Assembly: GCF_954871325.1 (NCBI RefSeq)
Contig: NC_088777.1
Coordinates: forward strand, 14,051,366 to 14,115,365
Length of the DNA: 64,000 nt
Source of the DNA: Gordionus sp. m RMFG-2023
Lineage: Eukaryota; Nematomorpha; Gordioida; Chordodea; Parachordodidae
Reading direction: 5' to 3'
How positions within the stretch are numbered: position 1 is the first letter of the stretch; every line of letters starts with the position of its first letter. A model generated the notes under the pieces. It was not told where the DNA came from. It saw nothing but the letters and a program-made list of their open reading frames with translations, and searched no databases. Shown here piece after piece: positions 11,535 to 23,100 of the stretch. The translations under genes and the position numbers were made by a program.

Positions 11535-12675
11535 ATCGGAGTTGATTGTATTCCAAGAATAAAATAATTAATACTGATGCTCCTGTATCTAGGATCATGT
11601 TTATTTCCTTACCCTCTATACTTAGATTAACTTTGAATTTTTCTTTACAAAATTTGATATCCATCGAGTATATATACGATATATCTTCCTCGTTGCCTTT
11701 TTGATCGCAAGATTTAGTCAGATGTTTGTCACTACCACATTTGAAGCAAGTTTTTTTTGTCTGGTAATATTGATTGTTGTTGTATCTATAGTTATTATTG
11801 TTAGTGCTGTACTTTCCCCTTATCTTATCAGAATATTGATATTTGTTTTTATGATAATAATCATAGTTATCATACCAATTAAATCGATAATATTTGTTAT
11901 CATTATTACTATATTTGTTAACATTATTATTATATTTGTTATCATTATTATCACTGCGGGTTATCATGATTATGCCTTCCATACTTCGAGTTGTTATAAT
12001 AATTATATCTAATAAATCTATTATCTAATCTTGTTTGGTAAGGATAATTGTCCCTTTATCATTCCTGGCTATTATTATTACTATTGCGCTTTTGATTGTC
12101 TTGTATATAACTTATTTTTACTTTCTATTTTATCTTCGCCTCGATCCTTTCCATCTTGACAATAAAATATATCTTTCGCTTTTTCTTTTTCCTCTATCAA
12201 ATCCATAGTTCGAAGGAGTTTTTCGATTTTCTCTACTCCCATGTCCTCATCTAATAATAATTTTGTTTTGATCTCTTTACTCTCCAATCCCTTGATTATT
12301 TGCATTTTTAGATTTTCTTCATATTTCTCTTTGAAGTTGCATTTCAATGCTAAAACCTTTAACGAATTTAAAAATTTCAAGTTAGTTTCTCCCTCTCTTT
12401 GGGTACGTTTAACAAAGTGGAAACTTTCCAATGGTGCTATTTTTTTTTCGTTAGCTATCAAAGAATCTAACATATGGTCATATAATTTTATTAATAGATT
12501 TGGGAGCGAATTTTAAAATTACTTTATTTAAGTCGTAGGTGGACAATACTGATACGAGTGCTGCCCTTTTTTTCTCGTTGTCCGATATATCGCTCAATAT
12601 GAAATAGGCCTCTAATTTAATATGAAATGTTGAGAAAGAATCACTGTTTTCCTTAATGGGAATCGATGGTGTCAT
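11530..12675 (-). mobile_element. Ty3/gypsy-like gag-protease fossil
   Basis: Minus-strand remnant with a gag-like helical region, an Asn/Tyr-rich linker, a CCHC zinc knuckle (CFKCGSDKHLTKSC) and the start of an aspartic protease (LDTGAS). It is broken, with a few disruptions. No reverse transcriptase, integrase or flanking LTR was recognised. It lies inside the older hAT at 10120-16655, so it is younger than that element, but it is still old. Confidence 0.75.
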
Positions 12676-12679
12676 CTTA

Positions 12680-13080
12680 GATACTTTTATATTGAATTTT
12701 ATCTGTCGCCAATGTTAGATTTTTTTATATTTTCAATTTTACTTTCTCTAACGTATAACTTTGTTTTTCATTTTCATCTTTATTTCTATAATAATCCAAC
12801 AACTATAATAATCCAAAAATTGTTCTTATATATCTTTTGAAAAAATGTAAAAAAAACAATTCTTGTAAAAAATCGATAAATATATTAAAGGAAAAATAAA
12901 AATAAATATAACTACGAGAATCGATCAAAAATAGTAACAATTCAAAAAAAATTGATAAAAGAAATAAAAATAATAACAATTCTAAAAATCGATAAATGAC
13001 ATCAATTTTGAGAATAATAATTCATAACAATGTTCTTCACCATTGAATAATAAAAATTGTATTTTATAAACTATTCTAAC
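12680..13080. other. AT-rich filler inside the nested elements
   Basis: Runs of AAAATCGATAAA-like short repeats (12860-13010) and nothing codable. Confidence 0.4.
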
Positions 13081-14529
13081 TTAATTGGTAATGTTAATTT
13101 TATAAAAGTATATTGAATTTAAGATACTCTCATTTAGCAAAAGATATATGTATTTTTTATCTTGTATCTTTTTGATATTTTAAATAAGATACTAGTATCT
13201 AACTAATATTCATCTTTTTAGAAAGAATCTTTTTCGGAGGCAGCGTCTCAATGACAGGATTATCCCTGGATGCAAACCCCCTTCAATAACCTATGCTACC
13301 TCCCGCCGCCCACCTTTTTAATTATAATGATACTCCTTTCAGAAATTTTACTTAAATTATTTTATCTCCACTACCAACTATCAAAATTTTGCGAATATAA
13401 AGGAGTTATTTTTTAGATAATGAATTCAATTAAGAACCCTCTCATTTACAATAAATGCATTATTATAGTATAATGAGTTTGCTGAGAATGTCTATACCTT
13501 GTAAATTACATTTAAAATGTTAGCAGAAAGTGCAGAGTTGGGCAGTACCGCGAATACTTGTATCTAAGATACAAGATCCTTTTGTATCTTGTACTCAGTA
13601 TCTTATTGACATTTTTAATAAGATACTAGTATCTGTATCTAAGATCCTTTATTTTGAAAAGAATATTGTATCTTTTTCATTTTCTTTAAAAAGATACAGA
13701 TATAGATACAGATTCTTTTTAATATTCATGTTTAAAACATTTACATATGACACAATGTAACTTTATTTTCTTCGTGAAATCTTTTATTATTTTCTTTATT
13801 TTTTTCCGCTTATTTTAAATATATTTATAACCAAAATTAATTGGAAATTTTACAGGTCACAAAGATAGATAGATTAAAAATAACAACACCAAAACTAAAT
13901 AAGAAATGGATATATTTTATATGTAATATTTTTTAATTTGTAGAATGTTTAACATTCATAGTAGTGGAGATGAAATTATGGAGATAGGTTCTCCTGAATC
14001 AAACCCGAAACTTTAATATCTAGATGGAAAATTTTATACAGTAATTCATGTGAAAAAGGACAAGGTACAACCTGAATGTCAAAATTGCACAAGTAAAAAC
14101 TCCTCTACAAACTTTGTTAAACATATTAAAGTATATTATACATTTTTATTTTATAATTAATAACATAATAATACCTATACTTAAGTCCCTCTTAGATAAT
14201 TGTTATTAAAAATTTTTATAGAAGATGGCTGATTATCAAAGTAAAAAAATTTTGGATATATATTTTAAAGATACCAATGGTTTTAATTTTTAATATACTT
14301 TTTATTAGTATAACATCTATAATTTAACTATACCATAACTTATATCATTTAATTTAAATATATTATAATGATCAGTTATTGTTTATATACAATTCAATTG
14401 CAATTCTAAAATACAAAATATTTTTATTGTTAAATCACTTTTATATAATAAGTAATAACATTAATCTATTACACATAATAAGTAATAAACTATTATATTA
14501 TGATATTTGAAATAAATATTTAACATTAA

Positions 14530-14635
14530 TTATATAGAAGATTTCTTTTTAGAAATACTAATATTTCCAATTTATCAGAGGTCAGCTTGCGGCGATATTA
14601 ACTGTCAATATAACCAGCATCACTAAAAACAGATT
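14530..14635 (-). pseudogene. hAT transposase C-terminal fragment
   Basis: The minus strand reads SSESVFSDAGYIDS, a stop, then YRRKLTSDKLEILVFLKRN. This is the hAT dimerisation-domain signature (S-x-SVFSDAG ... KL..DK.E.L.FLK.N). It runs opposite to the BED finger of the surrounding element, so it probably belongs to a different hAT nested here, perhaps with the end at 15290-15405. Confidence 0.7.
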
Positions 14636-14734
14636 CTGAAGAGATAATCGCACACTTTTATAAACAGAATGCGCAAAAAAAATAACAATATGGCAGAATG
14701 TTTATAAATACGGAATACGGAATAAAGCTCATAC

Positions 14735-15160
14735 GCCCTTTCAACGTTGTAGGTACAACAGAGCTACGCTAGGTTTTCCTCATTTCCATCTAATTGGAAG
14801 ATTTAAGTTAGGTATAAAGTAAAATATGAGGAGCCCTTCACACGTTTGTGGGCAAGCCGCACGTACTTGTACGCATAATAGTTCATAAACTATTATTTAA
14901 ACGTCTGTGGGCTGGAACAGATAGGGAGGACTAAGAGAACAGCCCACACCCAAAACCTACGGCCCTATTTTAAAAAAAGGGACGGGGAAAGTACTCTAGA
15001 AATATAATTTAAAACCTAAAATAAGAAATAAATATATGATTAAATTAAATTCAAAGTACAAATACAATCACTTATCAGTTTATATCCATCCTTGAAGATA
15101 ATATCCATATTCATCACTCGTACCGGAAAAACCGAACCTCCTCTAAAAAAAATTCAAAAA
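14735..15160 (+). repeat. Structured repeat module, copy 1
   Basis: Shares ACAGAGCTACGCTAGGTTTTC, GAGGAGCCC, GGGCAAGCCGCA and TTAAACG with the copies at 47738, 48420 and 49076. Perfect hairpins: CACACGTTTGTG (14839-14850), CGTACTTGTACG (14862-14873), a 9-bp stem with CATA loop (14875-14896), and TGTGGGCT pairing with AGCCCACA (14906-14913 with 14941-14948). Downstream homology continues to TACCGGAAAAACCGAACCTC near 15122. No ORF. Function unknown. Confidence 0.7.
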
Positions 15161-15289
15161 AAACATCATGTTTATAAATTAAATATTGTTATTTATAAAA
15201 ATATACATAAAAATGGATTTCGATTTTATTTTTAAAAATAAATGATTTTAGATATAACTTTTTTTAAAATTTGATAACATTTTATTTTT

Positions 15290-15405
15290 GTTAAAGAAGC
15301 CATTTTATATTGGATCAAATTTTATAATATTGGCCAATAACCGATATTTTAAAATGGATGAAATCGGCCCGATCCAATAAAAAATATCGGCACATCGCTA
15401 ATATA
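15290..15405. repeat. ATCGG-type hAT terminus
   Basis: GATATTTTAAAATGG, ATCGGCCCGATCC and ATATCGGCACATCGCTA resemble the ends of the element at 21395-21680. Probably one end of the nested hAT whose transposase tail is at 14530-14635. Confidence 0.45.
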
Positions 15406-16655
15406 TTTTATATATAATTATTTTAGCAAGTTTTTATTAGAGAAAATATTTAAGCTACAATTGATATATAACATTAGAAAATTTTAAAAGGCTCTTAATA
15501 AAATAATTATAATAAGATAGAATTTAACTTTATTAATTACTTTTATTTATTTATGATATAAATAAAATTACATTACAGTACTTATTTATAAAATATAATC
15601 AATTTATAATGCTTTAAAGAAAATTGTTATGTATTTAATAATTAAATAATATAATGTTGTACATAATTTTTATATTTTTTATATATAATTAATTATTTTG
15701 CAATAAATATATTAAAAAAAATTTGAAAAGAGATTTAAATGATATTTATATATATGATATTACAAACGCAAGAATTAATAAGTCATATTAGAAAATAAAA
15801 CTAATTTAAAAAATACATAAATATCACAAACAAATATTGATAAATACTTATTAAAGATAATGAATAAAATAAATTAGTATATTTTTTTTAGAGATGCCAT
15901 TTAGCCATATACTTCGAATATAAGCTATATTTAAAACTACACAGAAAAAAACCTGCAAATTCTAATAAATCATTTGATTTAATTTTTTTCTTCTTATTTG
16001 CAAATTTTAACTCCCATTAAATATGCTGTTTAAGCTAATAATAGGCAAAAACTAATATTAAAATCCCTGGTTATTATGATTAATTCATTAATAAATATTT
16101 TATTAAATATTTCAAATATTCATTCTTATATGTGTATGCTATGTTCTTTACAAATAAATAATAAAAACTGTATTTTATAAACTATTCTAATTTAATTGGT
16201 AATGATAATTTAAAAGTATATTGTATTTAAGATACTCTAATTTAGTAAAAGATACAAGTATCTATATCTTGTATCTTTTTAATATGTTGAAAAAGATACT
16301 AGTATCTGTATCTAAGATTCATTTTTTATAAAAAATCTGTATCTGTATCTGGATTCTTTTTTCGTTGGACCTGCCCAACTCTGAGAAAGTGTTATTTGGA
16401 AAATAATGTCTATGATTGTTTGCAATATATAGATTTGGCCAATGATCAGCAATATAATTGTATTATAATAGGTCTATAATAAAAGTATTAATTTTTACAG
16501 CAATATATTTTGTCCTTCTTCATCTCAAAATTTAAGAGATAATCCCCAAAATTTATCCTACCCCTATTGGCGCCTCTACCTCCTTCAAGAAAAATTGGAT
16601 GCAAACTGTCCCCCCCCCTGCTTTTGTAGATGCTGTCTGGTGGACCTGCCCAACT

Positions 16656-16843
16656 CTGTTATATACAATACGCTTGAATTTATATGCCAATTTAAAATTT
16701 TAAAAATATTTTTGAAAATCATTGTAAAACGATGTGTTTGTACCCCAATACGCTAAAATAAAATTTTTAGAAAAACGTTGAAGTTTGTTTATAAATCATA
16801 TGTATTTTAGTAAGAAAATTTAGATTCGGGCTCATATATATTG
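16656..16843 (+). promoter_or_regulatory. VMP1 upstream region
   Basis: The only unique-looking sequence between the hAT stack and the VMP1 start codon. In the frame of the start codon there is a stop at 16811-16813 and no earlier ATG, which supports 16844 as the start. No clear TATA box or initiator stands out in such AT-rich DNA. Confidence 0.3.
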
Positions 16844-17190
16844 ATGTCAGTTATACCAGGCGAAAATTATTATAAAAAAGAATTTCATAATTGTAATGGA
16901 GATTCTTCATTCACTAAACGAACTGGTATGATGAAAATTTCTCAAGATAAAATGAATGAATCAATATCCGAAGTCGGATGTCTGGATAACAAAATAAAAG
17001 GGGAAGGAGATATATTAGAATCAAATAAAAATACAAAAAACATTCATTATTCTAATAATATTTATTTGCAAGATAGCTCATTTAATACTGACATCCAAAT
17101 TCATCAACTAGTCCTTTGGAGACATCCTATTACAACACTTAAGTTTTTTTTATTAGAAATTAATCTTGGTCTTAAAAAACTTATCAAAAA
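16844..17190 (+). CDS. VMP1: VMP1 exon 1
   Basis: Encodes [10 protein letters not shown] to the cytosolic [14 protein letters not shown] segment. Residues 1 to about 85 are polar, Asn/Lys/Ser-rich and not conserved with human VMP1. Ends in phase 2 before donor GTAATA. Confidence 0.93.
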
Positions 17191-20100
17191 GTAATAGAAA
17201 AATTTTATCTAATGATATTTTTATCATTTAAAATATTTTTTATTAGAATTAAAAGAAATAGAATCAAAGTCTCCTTGTTCATATTATTAATTACCTTAAT
17301 GCTTTTATCCTGTTATATGCCTGGACCTCATCAAAAGGTATGTCTGCTGTTAAGGATTTATATTTACAAATTTATGAGTAAATTTATAACATCAATATTC
17401 AAAGTTTTTATTATAGTATTTAAATATGCTATTATATAGTTTAATTTTCTATCTTATAGAATTAGGAAACACTAATTTACATAGTTATAACATATAAATT
17501 ATTATAACAAATACTGGGCTTTCAATAAATTTAAATTTGTGATAAAATAAAATCATTTTATTATAATCAAATTATAGTATCTCTTTATATATATAATAGA
17601 GGTAATGATTATAAATTAGTTATAAAGCATATCAGTTAGGATAAATATTAAGTGAGTATTTGTATATCTAGGGTTGTTTATCAATATTTTTGCTTATGCT
17701 TAAAGATGAATTAATTTAATGGATACTTCCTATTGTTGTTAAACAACTTTTTGAGCTAATTTTTAAAAACAGCTGTCAATATTTTATCCAGAAAAATATT
17801 GCCTAAGCTTTAAGACTTTGTTTACCAAACTTTCTGTCATAAATGAGCAAAATCTCTAAGCTTTCTTATTTTTCTGGATAAAATATTGAGTTAGCCATTT
17901 TTAAAAATTGACTCAAATCAAGTTATTTAACAACACTAATATTTCCTAAAGACAATACATTGTGTCAATTTAGTTTTAGATTTGTTTAAAGTATATTTAT
18001 TGCATGTTGGCTGGTTTTTGCATATTGAATCAATATCAGTGAAGAAAGCTAATCTATGCCACCGTACTTATTATATTCATTTTTTTAACTATCTAATTAT
18101 GACTCATCCCATAGGGATCTGAGCTGGCATTATCATTTTTTGATGCTCACAACAAACCTTGTTATGTAAGAAAAATCAAATATCTGTTGTTTCACCTAGT
18201 GTTGTTAAACGACTCGTTTTGAGCCGAATTTTAAAAACGGCTAACTCAATATTTTATTCAGAATTATATTACGCAAGCCTGAAGATTTTGCTTGTAGAAG
18301 GAACAAAGGTTTGGACATCTACTACCGCAATCTAGAGGCTTAGTCAAAATTAATCTGGATAAAATATTGAGTTAGCCGTTTTTAAAAATCGGCTCAAAAC
18401 GAGTCGTTTAACAACACTAGTTTCACCTGTAACTAGTTACATTTTAAAAATTGTAACTAGTTATTTTTTTTGAAATGTAATTGCCAAAAGTAACTAGTTA
18501 CTTAAAAAAATATATATGTATAAATCTAAATAATATATATAAAAATAAATTATTTTTAATATGTTTTTTTAAAATAATATAACTATTTATTAAAATTATA
18601 ATACTATATTTTATGTAAAAATATATAATTAAAAAAAGAGAAATTAAATAAAATAATGTATTTGGGTTTGTTTTGTGGGGTTTAGTGACCCATGTATAGA
18701 CATACATTTAATCGACAAATTTTGATTTATATTCTTTGTCATAGGTAGAAGCTTTTTTTGGATCACCTGTGATTAAACTTAACCTGCCCTATTGTTTTGA
18801 ATAATTTTAGGGCTTGGGGTCCAAATGATCCACAGGTGTCAGATTATTGGAACAAACAAAGATTATTAAGGTGGCTATATTTATTTGTTTTTGTATTTTC
18901 AGCTTTTGTGATAGAGTTGAAATAAAAAGGTCTGGCAAAATGATATACACATGTATAATTCCATGCAAGGGGTATACCTTGGTTCCAAGGGACTAGCGTC
19001 ATTCCATCAGGGCTGAAGCCAGAGGGTTACAGTGTGGAAGGAATATTTGTGGATGTCAAGATTCTATTGATGATAGAATTGATGGCATAGTGCCTGGATA
19101 ACTTGCCTTATGAAAAATGACACTATCAATATGAGTTTCACAAGGGACACATGATGTTGGCCTTAAGATTTCACAAAACGAAGACCTATAGCTAAAGTTC
19201 TTTGTTGGTTAATAAACAAGCCTAAATTAGAATTAGGTATAGTTTCTAACCATTTGTAGCCAAGGTGGCATATGATTGAGGCTGGAATTATTTGATCCAG
19301 CAAAAGAGTCGTATTATTGTCATTCTGTATACTCGGGGTGTATAGTTTCTAACCATTTGTAGCCAAGGTGGCATATGGCTGAGGCTGGAATTATTTGATT
19401 CCAGCAAAAGAGACGTATTGTTGTCATTTTGTATACTCGGAGTTGGGTTTAAGGGAGAAAGAGCAATGGAGATGTGTAAGTATTCAACGCAATGCTGTAT
19501 CAATCATATATTCCAGTCGCTTTGTCTTAAATTTGGATATGAGTAGCTTGGAGAATCTTTGCTCCAAAGGTTTAATGCTGCCATATGATGTGGATTCGAT
19601 ATTATCTAAGTGTGTATGGAAATTTAGCAACTGAGGATAAAAAGGCTGCAATGCTTAAGGATATGGGGGATGGATACCTATACCACCTGGTGGAAGGGCA
19701 GCTTGCATATACTGAAGAGTGAAGAGAATTTAATATTTAAAATAGATTCAAGAGTATTTTTATAATGAACCTCAAGGTCTAATAATATTTCAAGGGACAC
19801 GAAAATTGTTGATGAACAAAAGGCATGGAAAATTTTAGGAATGAATAAAAAAATATTTAAATAAATTAAAAACCTGATGAGCAGGTAAATGCTTTAAAAT
19901 ATTTATCATTCTATTGGATTTGACAAGAAATTCATCTCTGAAATGAAATATAGCACTTTCATCTCTAATGGGTGAACCTAGGTGGATAACGCTAGTTTTG
20001 CCCACTACAATAAAAATTAATTTAAAATTTTGTTTAAATGTCTGATTATGTTCACAAGAGATATGCACAATAATATAATTTCCCGTCCAAATAGATTTTC

Positions 20101-23100
20101 TTTTCTTAAATTGTTATATTGCTGAGTTTCATAATTTTGTAACCAAATTTAATTAATAAACCTATTTTTTAATATTATATTTCTTTATCTATTTAGCAAA
20201 ATATATTCCATATTTTTTGCCATCAAGTTGCTGGTAACATTTATGGAATTTCATATAAATGTATTTTTTTTAAAAAATTTTACTAAATTGGATCATAGAC
20301 TTAGTATAAGGAACGAAACTTAGATTATTTTAGAATTAAATAATTTTTGAATAAACTACTAAATTAGTAATCATTACTACTACTAATAAGAAAAATTTTC
20401 AGGCCCGGCCCGGATTTTTAATATATTATATTTCTTTTTGATTTTTCTAGCTAATAATGGCTATTTCAAATATTTAGTTTTAAAATATACGGCCTCAAAA
20501 AAAAATTAAAATATGCCCAGCCTGTGTACCCAGGCCGGGCTTAAGGCCGGGCCTGCAGGTCTCTAATAAATATATTCTATTTTCCGATATTTTTTTCGAT
20601 TTAATTATTTTTTTATATAAATTTGTATATTTTTTCAAATAATTGAATATAATAATTATATCCTAATTTTTTTTATATTAAATAAATGGTTCAATAAATA
20701 AATAATGCGTTTATGAATGATGTATAAAGTAACTTATTATGTAACTAGTTATATTTCAAAGTAATTTTTAACAACACTACTCAGGTAGTATTGTTAAAAA
20801 TCTGATTTGAGTTTATTTTTTAAATTGGCATGATTAAGATTTTAGTTAAAATAATGGCAAATAGATTTCTGCCACTATGAGAAAATTTTTAGGCTTACAT
20901 AATGTTATTGGTTATAATCTTAATCGGGCAATTTTTTTAATATACCCGAATTTGGCTTATTAATAACACTTCATTCAGGTTTAAATAGTTCATTACTAAT
21001 AAGAATCTTGATATTCATAAACTTAGAGATTTATTTATTCCATTAATATCATCAAAGTAGGATGTTTTAGCATGTGGGACCAGTTTATGGATGGGTTAAA
21101 TTATACAATAGCCACCCATTCACAGTAAGACTACTGATTTTACTTATTCAATCTCACAATTTATTAATATTATTTATCTATCTTTTGAATAAGTTTTCTT
21201 TAATCAAATAAGTCAATTTATATTATATTTAAGTGTTTGTTTAAAATTTTGCTATAAGAAAAATAATAAATATTTAAAATTCAGGCTCACTAAGAATTAT
21301 TTTATATTTTCTTATGAATATCAACAAATCAGCAAATATATTTTTTGGCCATTAGGTAGATTGTGTCATATTTTTAATTCTTGCCTATTACAACTAGGGC
21401 TATTAAATATCGGATTGGCACCTATATTTAGCGTTTTCATAAATTATCGGATCGGGTCGAATACCTGTAAAAAACCGATCCGATCTTATCTTTTTACTTT
21501 TCTTTTTTTTGTTATTTTATGTTATGTATATTTATTTTACATAATTATAATATTTTTTTTTATCTATTATATAATTTTTTTTAAAATTATAGTCTTAATT
21601 GTAGAAATAAAAAAGGAGGGTGAAATCAGTATAAATATCGGATCGGATCGGTGAAAAATATGTGGATCGGCACAACCATAATTGCACCTTATATTTAAAG
21701 ATATTAATGCACCTTATAAACTAAAAGTTGGTCCAAACTGACCCCATTGAAACTTGAAAAAGTGTTGGTTCATGATTTTTTTGCTTGGCTGGCTTGTAAA
21801 ATAAATTTGTACAAGTTGTTAGACCCAGCCTGTAATAATTTTTTTTTATTAAGGAAAAAAATATAAACGCCTAATTTTAAACATAAAAAAATTGTGAAGT
21901 TTTAACATGGCCCATAAAAATTTATTTCACAAGTTATCTGGCCCAGTCCAGTAATCTTTTTTGGCCCATCATGCTGACCTGTATCCAGGGTTAGTCAATG
22001 TATTTAAAATATAAATACTAAATACCCACAAAAAAATTTTGAAAAAAGTATTTAAATATAAAAACCTTGGATTAATACTTTTTATAAGTCGATTTTATAG
22101 TATCGCTAATAATTTTTTTATTAGTTATTTTATAAAATTCTAATAATTATGTAAATAATATAATTGTCAAGCTAATCAGGATTAAAAATAAATATTAAGA
22201 TGAGCATTGACGCACCCTACTTTTCGCGTTATTGCTCAACCCTGCTTGTATCACACATAATCTACCCACTAACCTAATAAATCAATAATTATTCACACAG
22301 ATTTATAAATATAATTTTATTTTTGAAAAACATTTAAATATGATAATGTTAATCAAATATATTTTTTTTGGAATATATAACTGGATTAGATTAAGGTTGA
22401 CTTTAATTTCTTTAAAATGTTATTTTTTAAAGTAATGCTTACCAGAAAGATAAGACAGAAAAATATAATGCTCAGAAAATTACATTTTTTTGTAAGTATT
22501 TTTTTGAATATTAATTAAATTATGAATAACATAAAACATTGAATTTTTATCAATATCTGATTATGAATAAGATTATGCAAATTAACCTTTTTTTGTAAAC
22601 TTATAAAATAAATAAATATCCTGGAATCATTTCAATATTTTACAAACAAACAATCATAATATTTAAAAAAAAATTATATTAAATTTATTTTTATTCTTTT
22701 TGACTAATTACACATAATAAATTATTAGATTTGAAATAAAATATCTTTCGAATATTCTTATTAGGAACTCATCTGTACTAATCTTTATTTTGGTTTTGAC
22801 TTGATTCACATTAACTTAAAATTTCGGATTTAGCTCAAATAAACTGATTTTTTTAAATTAAACATTCATTTAATTAAAAATGTTGCCTTTATAATAATTT
22901 AAATTTTTTTTAACTATTTTTATTTTTGTCTATTGTTTTTAAGAAATACAAAAAAAGAGGGTATTAATATAATTTCAAGTGTAAAGATTGCACTCATAAT
23001 ATACACAAATAATATTTTGATTGTAATCATATTAGCCATATCTGCTAATCATGAAAAATAACATAATTAAAAACACTCATTAGTGATCTTAATCTCCCAA

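Larger units (their letters stand above)
13533..16383 (+). mobile_element. GATAC-type hAT element with perfect 8-bp duplication
   Basis: Ends CAGAGTTGGGCAG (13533) and CTGCCCAACTCTG (16383), flanked on both sides by AGAAAGTG (13525-13532, 16384-16391). Subterminal sequence is packed with GATAC/GTATC motifs (13560-13720 and 16225-16345), probable transposase-binding repeats. A BED-like finger remnant (PECQNCTSK..NFVKHIKV) lies at about 14050-14135 on the plus strand. A structured repeat module and parts of another hAT lie within. Confidence 0.9.
13251..16632. mobile_element. CAGCGTCTAC-type hAT MITE, split by a younger hAT
   Basis: The left end CAGCGTCTCAATGACAGG and the GGATGCAAACCCCC motif (13251-13280), and the right end GGATGCAAACTGTCCCC...TGTAGATGCTGTCTG (16590-16632), match the two ends of the intact copy at 49677-49909. 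The flanks TTCGGAGG and TCTGGTGG are decayed copies of TTCGTTGG, the unbroken sequence seen at the same place in the sister hAT near 16362-16370. Apart from the inserted hAT the element is about 520 bp. Confidence 0.75.
10120..16655 (+). mobile_element. Outer GATAC-type hAT element, interrupted by later insertions
   Basis: The sequence from about 10120 (TATTCATGTTTAAAA..TTTACATAT) matches the interior of the younger copy at 13533-16383 over several hundred bases, including a BED-like zinc-finger segment (10506-10585: CKTC then H-rich KHIKV). The 3' portion (13081-13250, GATAC-rich) and the tip at 16633-16655 (ACCTGCCCAACTCTG) belong to the same copy, split by a MITE. The left terminus is too decayed to place. 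Further insertions inside it are a CGTACGC hAT (11005-11534) and a gypsy-like fossil (11530-12675). Confidence 0.65.

Noticed and set aside
11701-12012. Plus-strand 103-codon ORF of Ile/Val repeats
   Set aside because: Antisense of the Asn/Tyr-rich stretch of the gag fossil, not a membrane protein.
19870-19890. Possible hammerhead ribozyme (CTGATGAGCAGG)
   Set aside because: The CTGATGA core string is present, but the following GAAA and stem III are not found in the right places.
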